Positions 1 to 12,359 of a stretch of 64,000 nucleotides of DNA are shown piece after piece. The notes below the pieces were generated by a model. The model saw only the letters and a program-made list of their open reading frames with translations, searched no databases and had not been told where the DNA came from. The stretch is taken from assembly GCA_030386875.1 (NCBI GenBank), contig CM059576.1, positions 63,363,581 to 63,427,580 of the forward strand. Direction: 5' to 3'. The stretch is from Morinoia aosen (lineage: Eukaryota > Arthropoda > Malacostraca > Amphipoda > Talitridae). Position numbers and translations under genes: made by a program. Position 1 is the stretch's first letter; the number at the start of each line of letters is the position of its first letter.

Positions 1-381
1 TGTATACACGCCTTGTTCATAGATTTCCCGTTTGCTTAATTCCGTTCAAATTTGTGTGTTCCATCTTTCACTCTTTACAACGCATTAATATGGCTAGGGA
101 GGCTTATCCTAATATTCTAGATTTAGCTTAAATAAAGGATTAATTTTATTGAAATTTTTTATTTATACCTTTTTTTGGGTGCTTAATGCCGATCGTGCTT
201 AGCATTTTCGTAAAAAAATTAAAGAATAAATAACTTAAATGTCAAAACATATTTTAATAACTGCGAGTCCTGTATGTGATCGTAGAAATAAGACCAGCGC
301 AGTCTATGCTGTAATTGGACAGGTGTGATTAATTTTCGGCCAAGATGGGCCGGTATTTTGTTTCTTTATATAACTAACAGG

Positions 382-403
382 GGTAAGCATTTGAGTGCTT
401 ACC
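382..403. repeat. Short hairpin with TTTGAG loop
   Basis: The 8-base arms GGTAAGCA and TGCTTACC are perfect complements around the loop TTTGAG. The same TTTGAGTG word recurs in the neighbouring larger inverted repeats, so this is probably the first element of one hairpin cluster. No coding or RNA-gene signal was recognised. Confidence 0.6.
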
Positions 404-442
404 AAGCTTTGTCATTAGAAACTCGCTGCCACGCTCAGTGAA

Positions 443-560
443 GTTGTCGTTTTGAAGAGCAACACTCAAATATTTGAGTGTTGCTTTATGTGTGAACACT
501 TTATTTGAGTGTTTCATCAAATACATATTTGAGTGCTGCTCTTCAAAACGACAACTTTCG
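443..560. repeat. Nested inverted repeat
   Basis: An outer inverted repeat of about 31 bases (AGTTGTCGTTTTGAAGAGCA at the left and its complement at 528-559) encloses a second hairpin. The left arm ends in a perfect palindrome, AACACTCAAATATTTGAGTG and two more bases, at about 464-485. Arm mismatches are few. It resembles a foldback or MITE-type element. I see no ORF. Confidence 0.65.
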
Positions 561-565
561 GCGAC

Positions 566-720
566 AAAAAAATCTTTCGGCCGCGCATAGCCAAGATTTA
601 TCGCCTTTAAGCGACCCTCAAATATAAATGCACATATGTATATTATATATATATATATAATTGTATTTGAGGGTCGTTTAGAGGCGATAAATCTCGGCTG
701 TGCGTGGCCGAAAGTTTTTT
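566..720. repeat. Foldback repeat, ~62-bp arms, AT-dinucleotide loop
   Basis: The left arm (566-627) and right arm (659-720) are imperfect reverse complements. They share the words CTTTCGGCC, GATTTATCGCCT and ACCCTCAAATA. The loop of about 30 bases holds an (AT)n run near 643-659. Together with the two hairpins upstream it makes a 340-bp region able to fold extensively. Whether it is a decayed foldback transposon or a structural element is unknown. Confidence 0.65.
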
Positions 721-727
721 TAATGCC

Positions 728-978
728 AAATTAAATTCAAGGATGGCCATCCGCGAGTCATGTGCGTATCGTCGGTGAAATGGGTCGAGCAGCGACGTAA
801 CATGGACTTAGCATGTATGATCGTCGCGGACGGCCGCGTACGTATCTGAGCCAAAAAGTTCGTCCTCAAGTGGACATTTCGCCTGCGAATCGGAGGCGAT
901 TTACCGATGTTACGTCCCTTAGGTTCTTCCTTGCCCGGCCATAACACATCGGCGATACGTCCTCGATTTTCAATTGGG
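728..978 (+). repeat. Dispersed GC-richer repeat, copy A
   Basis: This ~250-bp island is markedly richer in G+C than its flanks. It ends with GTCCTCGATTTTCAATTGGG. A related end occurs inverted at 42428-42640 (copy B) and direct at 44441-44481 (copy C). The other end of A, AAGGATGGCCATCCGCGA, resembles the matching end of B. An internal AAGTGGACATTT word is shared with B. This is best explained as a non-coding mobile repeat family. The reading frames crossing it are not credible proteins. Confidence 0.5.
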
Positions 979-3900
979 TAGTAGTCTACTTCGTTCCTTA
1001 TTTATGTGAATCTAATGTTTCCATAATTAAATTAGTACCCAACTTTCGGAGTTTCTGCTTAAATTAGCTCGTTCTGAGTACTTCTGATTTCATGAACTTC
1101 GGTGGCTGATAAACTTTACGAATGTGCTGCTGACCAATGCATTTTTACTAAAACGAAGTAATCGTCGGGGCTACGATAGTTAAATGAATATTCTTAACTG
1201 TAACGTTCTCCATAGAAATTCTCTTTAGAGTAAGATTCTTCTTCAGAATGTTGGTGATGATCACCCTGTCAATTTCTTAATTATGTGAATAAACATAAAT
1301 TGAATAATTTCTTGCCTCAAAAGCCTTGTTGCGGTAGTCCATTATTACTTGGGGAGGAAGTGGCACGCAGCTCAATTCACTGATGGCTTCACTACTCTAA
1401 AAGCTCCATATATAACCCTTGTTTTGATTTTCAGAATTGGGAACGTCTGACGAGTTTCTTAGAATATGTTTGTTGCTATGGCAATTGATAGAGTAGGTGA
1501 GGAAAGAAAGTTATTTTAAAAAATAATTTAATAAATGACTAGGATCCTTTTGAGTAAGATGTGTGGAAACAGCCTATGATAGAATGAGATATTAAATGAA
1601 GTAAAGAAGAAGTTCTGAACCGTCAATAGAACACTCAAAAGTATGCTCAACTTCCTTTTAAATAATAAGAGCCTTATTTGTTCTGGATTCAGGTTGAATT
1701 ATTGCGAGGAAGGAACGTGAGAATCTTAGGGTTGCAGCATACATATGAAACATCTGATACTGGCCTTCAGTGCGTCTTTTATCTAATTCTCGGTGGTTTT
1801 TGAATGGTCATTCAGATTATGTAAGTTGTCTGATTCAAATGTTTACTCCAGGCTGAGCTGGCTAAGCGGTTGAGAATAATTATTAGAAATCCTCAAAACC
1901 AAAGTTATTGTGTTTTCGCTATTTAGGATGAGCGCAATCAATCCGCATGAAAGACGCCCAATGACAGTCTGACAATTGTACAAATCATCTCTAAATTGTG
2001 AGGCAAGTTTTTTGCGATGGATAGCAATAAATATTGACACAATAAAAACTACCAGTCATAAATCTGGTAGAATAACTGAATATGGGTAATTTAATAATAA
2101 CACAGTGTGCAGTGATAGTTTACGGGAGACCAAATGAAAATAATGTAAAACTACAAATATTATTCACAAATAGATAATTGAGAAAGTTTTTTAACAGTGA
2201 TTTACACATTTTCAATTTTAAGCTTAATCTAATATGACCTGAAATTCTCTTTGCTTCCTCTCTTATCGTCCACATATTATTGCAACTATCTCACACACGT
2301 TTTGTCTACACGCTGCATCATTTACCTTTTCTCTCATCATCTACCCACCGGTAAATACACTTAAAAAGTCATCAGAAAATGGAATTTTATTCAGTGTTTT
2401 AACGCTCCTCGTATGCTGGTCAAGAAGAAAAGATTTGTAAATTCGATCTGTTTCTCTGAGAAGTCGTCCCATTCTTGATTTTAAGCACATTACAATTTGT
2501 CGAAGGCGTAGACATTTTCATGACCAGAGTATTCTTGTCATGAAACTCGCTTCGCTCAGGATTGACCGGTATCTTATTTTACACCCCGATCTACGAAGCA
2601 GTACCCGTCTCCATGCTCACACTGCAAAGAAATAAACGCATTTTTATTAGACACACCTAAGTAAAGATGATATCGCTATTTATCTTATTCAAACTTCATT
2701 GGAAATGGGCATTTTCGATATGTTACTGGTTATGTACTCTCCAAGAGACTTCAATGGACTGAAAAAAATTATATTCAATTTCCATGGCTTGATTTTCATT
2801 AAAACCTCCCAATTTGAAGTGAACCAAATTTTATTTTATCGATGCTATATATGAACACAATAGATTGCAATCAAAGAATCGGCTATGTGGAACATTTTTC
2901 AGTACACAACGCTGAAGAGGTTCTTTGTTCCGGATCAAAACAGCTACGAAAAGACGATTGTTTCATTGCTTGCTGAATTACTGAATTGAGTTAAGTTAAC
3001 CTTTATTTTTGACAGTGTAGAGTATATATTCAAAGATAAATTCCTTCAGGCGAAGAAATCTTTCATGTATGGGGAGCTAAAAGTTACCAGGCTTCTCAAA
3101 ATATCATGAAGGCTCCTGTTCAATACCTCTCAATTTTTGAAAAAGTCTTGCTTCTAAGAAGCAATGAGTCCAAAAACTTCAGAACTCCATGCAATGAAAT
3201 AAAAATCGAGCAAATTTTAAAAAATGTCACATAAATAAAATGCTTCCTTAGGGAAGAGCTAGTTTAGTTTAGTGTAGTGACTTCTCAGCGATTGAAAATG
3301 GAATAACTGATAGAAAGCTAACACAATTCCATAAAACAGAAAAGCAGAGGTTTAGGGCCTCGCAACGAATGAAGATACCAATGAAATGAATTAAAAAATA
3401 CAAAAATGCTGACACTGAACTAGGTGGGTAGTTTCATACCAACAAACAGAAGCTTACGAAGGCGGGTTAAGGATTGTCTTGGATGGTCGATGAGTAATAA
3501 AACTTGCCCTAATGAGTAACATCCCACATGACCAAAGAGAACGACAATGCCACTGCAATCAACACCCGAAGGAATTCAGTAATGAATTTAAAAAAGTGAT
3601 AAACACATCATTGAGGAAAGTAGTTGAAATCGCAAGCAATGAGTGAAGATAACAAAAGAAAGATAACATCTTGCTGGAGCAGCACTTTGCACAATGAAGT
3701 GGTCTTTAGTCTTCGACATTTATTTTGTTTCATAAACTTATTTCACACGTAACATGCTCTTTCTATGGCAGTGGATTTAGTGTAGGACACACCTTATGCA
3801 TAGATTCCCGGTTCCCTGAACCTAAATGAATAGTGCTTCCCTATGTTGTCTTTTTGGAATTCCTCTGTTACGGTTAGAGAAACGAACTAACTTACTTCAT

Positions 3901-4209
3901 CTAATTAATTAATGGTTAAATGATTTCATTAAACCATGTTGTCCTTGTCAGCTGATCATCGAAGCTAAATTTCAGTCAGTTCGAGGTGTCGTGAAGATAC
4001 GCTCGAAATTCACGAAGAACCAAAATTGAATTTGTTTATAACAGGATGCAGCGTAGTTAAACTGAATTAAATGGATGTAGCTGCAAAGTGTTCGCTGCTA
4101 TATTTAACGTGTTTCGATTACTCGGCCCCTGAGCTACTCGATTATGCAAGATCTACTTTTTTGAACTCTCGCGTTCCATGGATTACGCTTGTGGTTAAAA
4201 AAATATGGA
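979..4209. other. AT-rich stretch without recognisable genes
   Basis: I found no ORF, splice-bounded island or RNA gene that I would defend. A plus-strand island at about 1435-1490 follows a good acceptor (TTTTGATTTTCAG) but is too short and stop-limited to call. If the minus-strand exons further right form one gene, this is its downstream flank. No convincing AATAAA signal was seen close after its possible stop. Confidence 0.5.
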
Positions 4210-4234
4210 TTAGTGATCAATTCGCGTTTCTTCC
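4210..4234 (-). CDS. Possible terminal exon of minus-strand gene (exon E)
   Basis: On the minus strand an acceptor (TTTCCTGCAG) precedes a short open stretch ending in TAA at 4212-4210, eight residues after the junction. Its phase (one base completing a codon) fits the donor of the exon at 4342-4401. A competing acceptor, TTTTATTACAG at 4256, has the better pyrimidine tract and would give a different frame ending at 4134. Which acceptor is used cannot be decided here. The product is unknown. Confidence 0.35.
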
Positions 4235-4341
4235 CTGCAGGAAATAATTTATCAACTGTAATAAAATAAGAAGAATAGAAAAAGAATTCAAAGAAGGAAA
4301 ACCATTGTATTCCATTCAAATGTTCAACTGCTTTGTCTTAC

Positions 4342-4401
4342 CTATCCTCACTCGCGCTTTCCGATGGAAGTTTGTCTGTGATGTAGAGATTAGCCCCGTG
4401 C
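4342..4401 (-). CDS. Internal exon candidate of minus-strand gene (exon D)
   Basis: This 60-bp island has excellent signals: acceptor TGCCTTTTTATGCAG and donor GATAG|GTAAGAC. In the preferred frame it encodes a 19-residue segment beginning HGANLYITDK. That is reminiscent of the end of an ankyrin-type repeat (GA-N-D spacing), although one short match is not proof. The frame starts with one base and ends with two, which agrees with both the exon upstream (7741-7866) and the short terminal exon downstream. A second frame is also open, so the reading is provisional. Confidence 0.5.
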
Positions 4402-7400
4402 CTGCATAAAAAGGCAAGGTTAGTTATATCAGTAAAAATTTCATTCATGAAGCTTTGCATACAAAAAAAAACCCAGCAGTCAACGTGAATTTTTCAGGGG
4501 AAGTCATTTCATTTAATTTGAAATCTGTTCTAATGTTCAGCCCAACATTAATCCACGCATTACTTAGCTAAACACATGTTCTGAAATATTGATGTATAAG
4601 AGTTTGACGAGGCAGAACCAGAAAATTTCCCAGAACAATTTTCGAGAAATATTCGAAGGTCGATAATATACGAAAATGACAACAGTTTCTTTTTCGAATT
4701 GTGAAATTAAAAAAAGTAACTAGCACATATTCTGTACTTTAGGAACGAATTGATTTTTCTAATTACCCGCAAGCGTGACGACAATGAGATGCGAAATTTA
4801 AAGTGAGCCCATTACTAACGCACGCACCGATACTTTTCTTCAGATTTTAAAGGCTTATCACGAGATTTCAAATTCTTTTTTGAAAGCAGGATATAAGTAT
4901 ATTGAAGTTTTTAAAATTATTTTCGGTAGATAAATTAAATTACACGAAAATGTTCTGTTTCAACTATACCTTCGAAGATATTACATACGATTTTTAAAGC
5001 GATTAGTTTAGAAAGCCTGCATAATAAATTTTGTTCTATTCGGATATAATTTCGTGTAACAATGAAGCATAAATTGAACACCCATCAATATAGGTTAGGT
5101 AACAGCGGCGAAAGTAAATTTGAATTGGGATTCATGACGATTTATCACAAAACAGAAGGAATGCCGAAAGGTTGACAGCGGAATCAGATCTCCTAATATT
5201 GCGGAGGGAGCTAAAATATGACTTCACCAGGACAAAGTTAAAAATAGTAAACCGTAAGGACAAACATTTTAACTTCGTTATGTTACTTCAATGGTGAACA
5301 AATACTCTAAGGTCTCTCTGTCTATTCTTCGAAAACTCAGTGTGACCGTGATTTCATTTCTGTTCTTAAAACTAAGTCCAAGACCAAAGCAGAAGCATCT
5401 GATTAGCGCTAAGCCCACAAGGGACACCTATACAGAGACTGTTGGCGCCGTCCATGCTTCTTAAAAAATAGTTGAAAGAATTATCCCAGCGTGCTAATGC
5501 TAGGTAGATTTTCTAGGCGCCAGATGCGTGACAATCGACCAGCGTGTAGTTCACTATTGAATTGTCTTTGTTTATAGTTTGCTAGAAACCCGATTTTACT
5601 ACTACTTATTTAGTTTTATTCTTTCTCTTTCCAGACACCTCGCAATTCCTCAATATTTTGAAACTTGCCAATGTCATTGCTATTATCATTGCTTGCTATT
5701 ACTGTGCTACCGTTAAAAGGACTGTGATGTTTGTTCATGTTCCCTGAATAAATCATGAGAGCACCCAACGGGATAGTATCAATTTATTGAACCGTGTGGT
5801 AAAGGGAAGTTTATTTCCCTATAATATCGTAGGCCAGAAAGAGTGCCTACAGAGACTGTGAATACCGTCCATCCTCAAATGACTAGAACGTGAACTTCGT
5901 CTCAATGACTTTTTATGACCTCAGCCATAATAACAGTCTCATTCAGAAATACAATGCATGAGAAATAGTAGAACTATGCAAATATAAATCATTTGTATGC
6001 CTTTACAAGTTGGATTGCACATCATAAAATTATAACTGGCCATTGTAGAACTGATCATTGTGAAGTTAGAATTGACCATTGAGGAAATATATTTCAATAC
6101 GGTGAATGAGGAATTTATTTTCGTGAAATTCGAATTAATCATTGTGAAATAATATATAGGTGAATGAAAAATTCGAATTGCGCATTAGATCAATTACAGC
6201 TTTGAACAATGCAACACCCGAGCAATTGAATATACATGCCGTGTTTGTAGTAAATAGATTTGGTACATACTAATCTTATACATATAATCATATATTCCAG
6301 GCCTATTTCTAAAATATTTCTCAGATAACAGTATAAATCATTTTAATACTCAACAAACATGTACCTATTCTTCAATTATTGCAAATAATTTTCTCAAGTA
6401 ACATTTACCTATTAGAGCATAAAATAAAGAACCTTATATTCATTTAATAAAGTGACGCACGTTTGTGAGGATATTTAAACAGATACAAAACGTCGCGATG
6501 GTATACACACGCAGGATATTAGCATAAATACTAGTACAATTCATCCCATATTTACGAATCTCATACTCAGATGCTGACTGCTACAGTTGTCTCTTCACAG
6601 TGCAGGGATTTTTCAGCACCTTTAAATTTTACCAAAACCATCCTGGACAAAATTTTGATTTCAGAGACGAGTAGACTGGAGGGATGAAACTGACATTGTG
6701 GCACTTAGAAAGAATAATATACAATAGGTGCAGCGTAAAAAATATCAAGAATTTCCCGTGAGAACAGAGTGGCAGTAGTTGAACGAAGAGGTAATAGCAA
6801 GATTTTTTGAGAAGGGGATTGTGCCAGCTCACATAGGATGAGTGTAATTTATTTGGAACCAAAGTAATGCAATATTTTGACCGCATTAAATCCTAAATGA
6901 AAACAGCAGGCAAACGATGCAAATTTTAGAGCTTGGCTCGCGTAGTCAATTTCTGCGCAACAATGACGATTTTTAGAGGGCTGAATTTGTGACTACACAG
7001 TTGCAAAGGGAAAATAGAGTTGACGTTTTGCCATTACTCTTTATGAATCCTCATTTCAGTCCAGCTGGGAATATAATTCGTGATTAAAAACATATCCGCA
7101 TTATAAAAAATGTTTGAAATTAAAACTGCATGCACTGAAGATTAGAATAATTTCATGATAAACCTTTAAACCTTTCAAAATTTGATAGAAAAGTATTAGA
7201 ACTATTTGATGGATAATAAGAAGATAAGAGGGTTGGTTATTGGGTTTTATTTTTCCTCCTAATGAATATGTTAATTAAATTTCATTATTGTAAAAATCGA
7301 TGTTCAACTTTTCAAAGTCCTCGTGTAAATTTATCCGAATTTAAATTATATTGTCATTAAAATTCTACGATATGGCTAAAAATATTGAATATAAGTGGTT

Positions 7401-7740
7401 ATGCGAATTAGTTCGTTACTAAATGCGCTTTAGGTGTAGTTAACGAATCTAACCACTATCCGCATACCAGATGCAAATATTTTTAGAATACTTTTCCAGA
7501 TATGCAAATTATTATTCGATTACTTGCTACGCTCCAAATAAAAAGCATCCAATTTCTATGTTTCATGGATTAAAGATGTTATCTAGAAAGACTTCAAGTA
7601 CCTATGCTTATACTGCATTGACTATGGTACGAATATTCAGTTAAATTTTCGCACATGTAGACGTATTCATTGAACAACATTGTTCTTATAGCCAGAAGTC
7701 CCAGCGTTTTCTCATTGTGGCACTCTTTCCCATCACTCAC
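4402..7740. other. AT-rich, probable intron
   Basis: This stretch lies between two minus-strand candidate exons. A loosely repeated CATTGTGAA/GAATT pattern occurs at about 6040-6190. A ~30-bp word (ACAGAGACTGT...CCGTCCAT) appears twice, near 5430 and 5848. The longest ORF (6629-6886, minus) is AT-rich with no recognisable domain and was not called. Nothing else was seen. Confidence 0.45.
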
Positions 7741-7866
7741 CCGTTGTCCCCCCACCGAGTAATTCCCTCGTCATTAGTCCGGATGCCTAGCCGTCGTAGG
7801 CCGATCACGAGCCTGTCCCAGTCAGCAGCACTGAGATTTTTGGCCCAACATTCCACGCACTCGTAC
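7741..7866 (-). CDS. Internal exon candidate of minus-strand gene (exon C)
   Basis: This 126-bp island has far higher G+C than its flanks. It is bounded by acceptor CAATCTTTTTGCTCAG and the perfect donor ACGG|GTGAGT. The open frame encodes 41 residues with two cysteines near the start (YECVECWAKN) followed by a charged amphipathic stretch (DRLVIGLRRLGI). It ends in phase 2, which matches the exon at 4342-4401. I do not recognise the family. The exon at 9809-10037 ends in a phase that does not join directly, so either an exon is missing between them or they belong to different genes. Confidence 0.5.
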
Positions 7867-9808
7867 CTGAGCAAAAAGATTGAAGTATTAGCAAGCGTAT
7901 ATGATGCACAGAACAAATATTAAAATGTGTGATTGCGTGAGATATACCCCGTGGACAAACTATTAATCACCTGCCTGATACCAGCATAGTGAAGGACCTT
8001 TACGAGCACTAATAATGGCGGACATTCTGCGATGTATTGAGTTTACAAGTGTCCTAATGGACATCTGGTCCATTTTAAGTCACTTTTACAATAACTGATC
8101 TCGTAATGCGACAACGTGTGGATGATCTTGTTGACCTCCAGCATGTCGTTCCTAGGTGGTCGTAAAAATTTTCTATTAAGCTTAAGCCTAATGACGTAGC
8201 TGGGCACTCTAAATAATAGAAAGTTCTAATTCAATCGACGAATAAAACTTGACAGTTACATAAAACACGATGCCTCAGGTAGTTACTATACTTAAAAGAT
8301 TAAACTTGCTGAAACTATTGTATTTTGATAGACGTTTCCGTGATAGAAAATAGGTGTACAGTACAATAAATATCAAAATTTTCTTAACCTTCTCTCTCTC
8401 TACAATAGATGCATTTTTGTTCATAGGCTACTGAGCCAGTAAATATTTTGGCTCGGTCGTGGTACTCATCGAAAGTGATCATTTTGGTTCAAAAGAGCAG
8501 TATATATTTTATGAAAAACTCGAGCTCTATGCTACAAAGCCCAAGCACTCACGTGGAAACACGGCCTCGCTCTGAGAGGGGAAATTCTACACTCATTTCA
8601 CTTCAGTGGCGAATTGCTTCGTTTAGGGTGACTTGGGTGAAGAAGTTCAAAATGTGATTGTTATTTTGGAAAAATGACAAATTGAGGGCCCTAAAAATTT
8701 CAACAAATGAAAAAGATGCCGAGGAACTAACTAGATGAAATAAATTCAACATGCTTTTGAGATATTTTTCTTCGAGATCTGCTGATCAATTTTACTGACA
8801 GTGAAATTCAGGAGCAGGTGCCGCCTAAGCAAACTCTTTCTCTTGAACTGTTATTTAGTTATTTGTTTAACCGTATAACGGAAGTTATCGTTAAGTTCCT
8901 AGTTGACGTTATTTTGTATTGCTAGTAAAAATAAACACTTATGTACACTCTGGAATGAGACTACTTTTCAGGTATTCAACATCAATAAAACCAGCTCATA
9001 CTCCTTTTATGGGTTTAGAACTCTAAAGTTCTAAAGACGAGTTCTTTTTACCTAAGTTTAAAACTGCAAATTTCCTTATTTAAACCCAAAACATTCACAA
9101 AAATCCACAAAAATATTCAGGAAAGCGATCGATGTGGACCACTAAGCGTTACATATCAATAAAATGAGATGCCAAGAAAAGTTGGTTCGTATTAAAATTC
9201 ATTGCAACAAAGGCAAAATAGGAAGTAGCCGCATATTGTTTGAAACCATACGCCAATCAGATTTATTTCCCCCTCAGTTGAATTCCATCAAAAAAATTTG
9301 TACCTCATTGAAAGATACAGCTATGATTTTACCACAACTGTGCGTTCATCATCTTGAAGAAAATGGGCCACTGAAACCTAAGGGGTAATTACCCACCGTG
9401 CCGTGGCCTTATCGAACTCTTGTACAATATGCGTGGGTTTTCTGTCGACTGATAACGGAAATTAGTTTACTTATCGTATCCGACGAGTGAAAATGTGCTT
9501 CGTCGCATTAACGAAACAGTATCGTGCCAGCATCGTTCAAAACAAAATGGAGTCTCCGTGCGAAACCAGTTGGGTGTAGCATTTCATACTTCATGAATTA
9601 TTTGAGATTGAAGTGAAAATGTGTGTTAAAAGACAGTGCTTTGTTTATCCATTAGTTATGAAGGTATAGCTCTGCCAATATTCCCATCATTTCGTGTTTC
9701 TAGGGTATGTCACGTTTGTTTTGGTATTTTCTTCAGTGAGTTCGTCAGTGGACCCCCAGACTGGAATACTCGGGCAAAGCCCAGCCACGACGCAACCGGT
9801 TGCTGTAC
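7867..9808. other. Probable intron; possible micro-exon near 8554-8572
   Basis: This region is mostly AT-rich. On the minus strand CCCCTCTCAG followed 19 bases later by GTGAGT (8571 to 8553) could bound a micro-exon, but the phase does not repair the join between the exons either side. The region 9400-9600 is richer in G+C and open on both strands for 30-45 codons without recognisable domains. No gene is called. Confidence 0.4.
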
Positions 9809-10037
9809 CTTTAGAAAACTTATTTTCGTTTCACGTAATTTGAAATTGAAAGCTGAAGTGTCCCTAAGGCTGAGCTCGCCAATTCGCTTGAACTCCTGCG
9901 CTGCTGCGAATGTTGCTGCGAGTGGCGGATTCGCTGCACAAAATGATTCCTCGCTTATACAATTGCTAGTTATTTTCGGGTACTTGGACTTCGCAACTTT
10001 TTCGGCAGTCAATCGATCAACAACTTCCTTTTCCACC
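9809..10037 (-). CDS. Internal exon candidate of minus-strand gene (exon B)
   Basis: This 229-bp open island follows a strong acceptor (GATTTTACCTTACAG) and ends at CTAAAG|GTACAG. It encodes 76 residues. The start is charged and possibly helical (EKEVVDRLTAEKVAKSKYPK), followed by an Ala-rich stretch (PPLAATFAAAQEFKR). Its first base completes the codon left open by the exon at 13274-13489, so those two join in frame. The frame stays open about 30 codons past the donor, so the exact 3' boundary is uncertain. No family was recognised. Confidence 0.45.
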
Positions 10038-11309
10038 CTGTAAGGTAAAATCAGGCCGGCTCCAAGCATCAGACTCTAATTGCAGTGTTTAGAGTTCCTT
10101 ATTTCGTCGCTCCGGCAGTATTGTGGTTAAAATTTGGCGTGAACCACGTATGGTTCAAATTTCTTAATTAACTATAGCTCTCAGGGTGTCAGAATTTATT
10201 GTATCTTATATTCATTTGTAATTTTGTGTATTCTTACTACATACTCTGTACTAAATTTCCTGTGAAGTGTTGAAATAATAGTAAACGGTATAACCTTATT
10301 TTTCTTTATTCACCGGTTCCCGAAGTAAAATATCCGTTACCTGAACATTTATACCAGAGGAAATCTCGCTCATCATGCTCTAAGAAATGCTGCATATAGG
10401 GTAAAATGTTGTGTAATACACCTAAGATAACCAGAATAACCATCAAAAGAATAAATACAAATGATAGTGAAAGCTTGCAATTTATTAAGCTTATTCCCAA
10501 GTTAGTTCGCATTTTCGTATGATGAGTGAAATTTCTTCAGAATCAACCAATGAGTTCCTTAATTTTTATTTGCTTTAGAATCCTAACACTTAAATGCTTT
10601 ACTCACATCTCGAGTGATAGGAGATAGAGAAATTGTTGAAATTATTGAATGCGTGTTACCATGATGAGATTATTCGTAAGTTCTTGCAGATCAGACTCTA
10701 CTTAGTCCAGCTTGAGAACTTAGATTTGTGGTGATCGCTACAACGTAAGCTTTCGTGGGGAATGGAATCTGGGAACACTCCTACAGCTGCACGACTAACT
10801 TTTCAACATATACAGGTAATATCTATCGATTAAGCACGTCTCAAATTATGGCTTACTTATAAACAAATGCAATTCGTCTACCATATCTGAAGAGTAAAAA
10901 AATAATACACGAGTTACATCAGGCATCTGTCTTCTGTTCAAATGATGACAATTTATTGATCACCATAGCCCGTGTGCACCGTTTGTTAAAAAAATTCAAC
11001 TGAAATAAAACTAAGCTCAGGAACTACAACTTATGTTACTAGACCGAATAAAAGATTTGAAGTTGTTTTAGTGGATAAACCAGGCTATATTTTTTTAGGT
11101 GGAACTTATTTTAGCTGATCGTACCAAATTAATCGGATAACTAACGAATATTAAACTCCATTAATTTTACAGCAGAAAATAAAGTCACTTATCGGCTTAA
11201 AAGAAAGAGTTAAGTATTTTGTTAGACTAATTTTAACGTCTTGTCACCCAGGAAGTTCGTTTATGGGAATTTTCCACGCTAACTCAAAATTTATTATACC
11301 AGTGCACCA
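10038..11309. other. AT-rich, probable intron
   Basis: No supported gene. A plus-strand acceptor/donor pair at about 10691-10747 (CTTGCAG ... GTAAGC) encloses no open frame. No repeats of note were seen. Confidence 0.45.
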
Positions 11310-12359
11310 ATGAGACCTATTTTTTTGGCCTGTAATGTTAATATTTCTAAATTGTGTGTAAGCCTTGCAACCTTTTCAGCTCCGCTTACTAAGTGTGAAT
11401 ATGTGGCAGAAAACTTCCTTCATTTCATCAGAGATCTAGATACTCTAGAAAATATTGACCTATGTGTCTTGTGTAGCTTTGATGTGAAATCCCTTAATAT
11501 AATATAAATGTAACTCTAGCTGATTCCATCTTCACCACGCATGACACCATTTTTTGTAACTATTATCGTTTTTCAATTACTACAAACAATGTAAACGTCT
11601 ACAAGAAATTGTACTGAATGACGTTTTTAATGTTTAATGGGAAAATTTACGAGAAAATTGATGGACTCGCTGCGGGTATCAGCTTCTCACGTTCGATTGT
11701 CAATTTTTTTACCTCACTTCCGAAATACAAACTTTGAACAGGATTCAAATCACTTTACACTGGCATTTTACGCAAAGACTTATGCGACACGATTGTTTTT
11801 TTTCGCATGCAAGACCAACCTTACAACTTTTAGGTATATTAATCTTTTTAATTCGCATATTATTGTACCTATTGAAAGTAAACAGAATGACCAAATTTTT
11901 TTTCCAAACTAACTAAATTTTTTATGTCAGATCATAACATATGTATATTTATCAACCTTGCAACAAATAATTTTAAAAACATTTACAGATGGAATAAGAA
12001 ATCGTATGTAACTACTTACAACAGTTCATATGTATGGACATAACCTTCACCAAGTCCATTGGGAATATTTCACGAGGAAATTGAGAATCTTCCTTCTAGA
12101 TTTATATCCCGCTAACAAGTACCCAGAATTGTTCAAAGATAGTATTGTTAAGATACTTCTGGAGAAACAATTTTGTCCTCCTGTGTTTTTACCAGTGCCT
12201 GAGCAGAAGATATTCGTAAAGCCTTCATTAATGAGGTACTTCGACAATGGAATGAAGAAACAATTTTCAATGTCATCCATAAATATTAAACCAGCTCGAT
12301 ATTCTGGCTTAGTACAGAAAAAGTTCAAAAAATATTGGTTCATTTTTCAATGGGTATGA
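11310..12359 (+). pseudogene. Decayed Penelope-like retroelement (reverse transcriptase remnant)
   Basis: Three broken plus-strand pieces follow the order of a Penelope-type polymerase. At 11310-11507 the words SAPLTK and VLCSFDVKSLN correspond to the conserved 'SPLT' and 'SFDVxSL' motifs. Near 11620-11720, in another frame, FNGKIYEKIDGLAAG corresponds to the 'NGxxYxQxDGxxMG' motif. At 12030-12359 the pattern NKYPELF...ILLEKQF...VPEQKIF matches the region after the catalytic domain. The YxDD region is missing, probably deleted around 11900-12030, and there are several frameshifts and stops. The copy is inactive. The family assignment rests on motif order, and the exact clade cannot be set. 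Confidence 0.6.

Noticed and set aside
1851-1880. tRNA D-arm-like sequence (GAGCTGGCTAAGCGGTTGAG)
   Set aside because: No matching B box, anticodon arm or acceptor stem follows within tRNA length.
6629-6886. 85-codon minus-strand ORF
   Set aside because: AT-rich, no domain, no splice or promoter context; likely chance.
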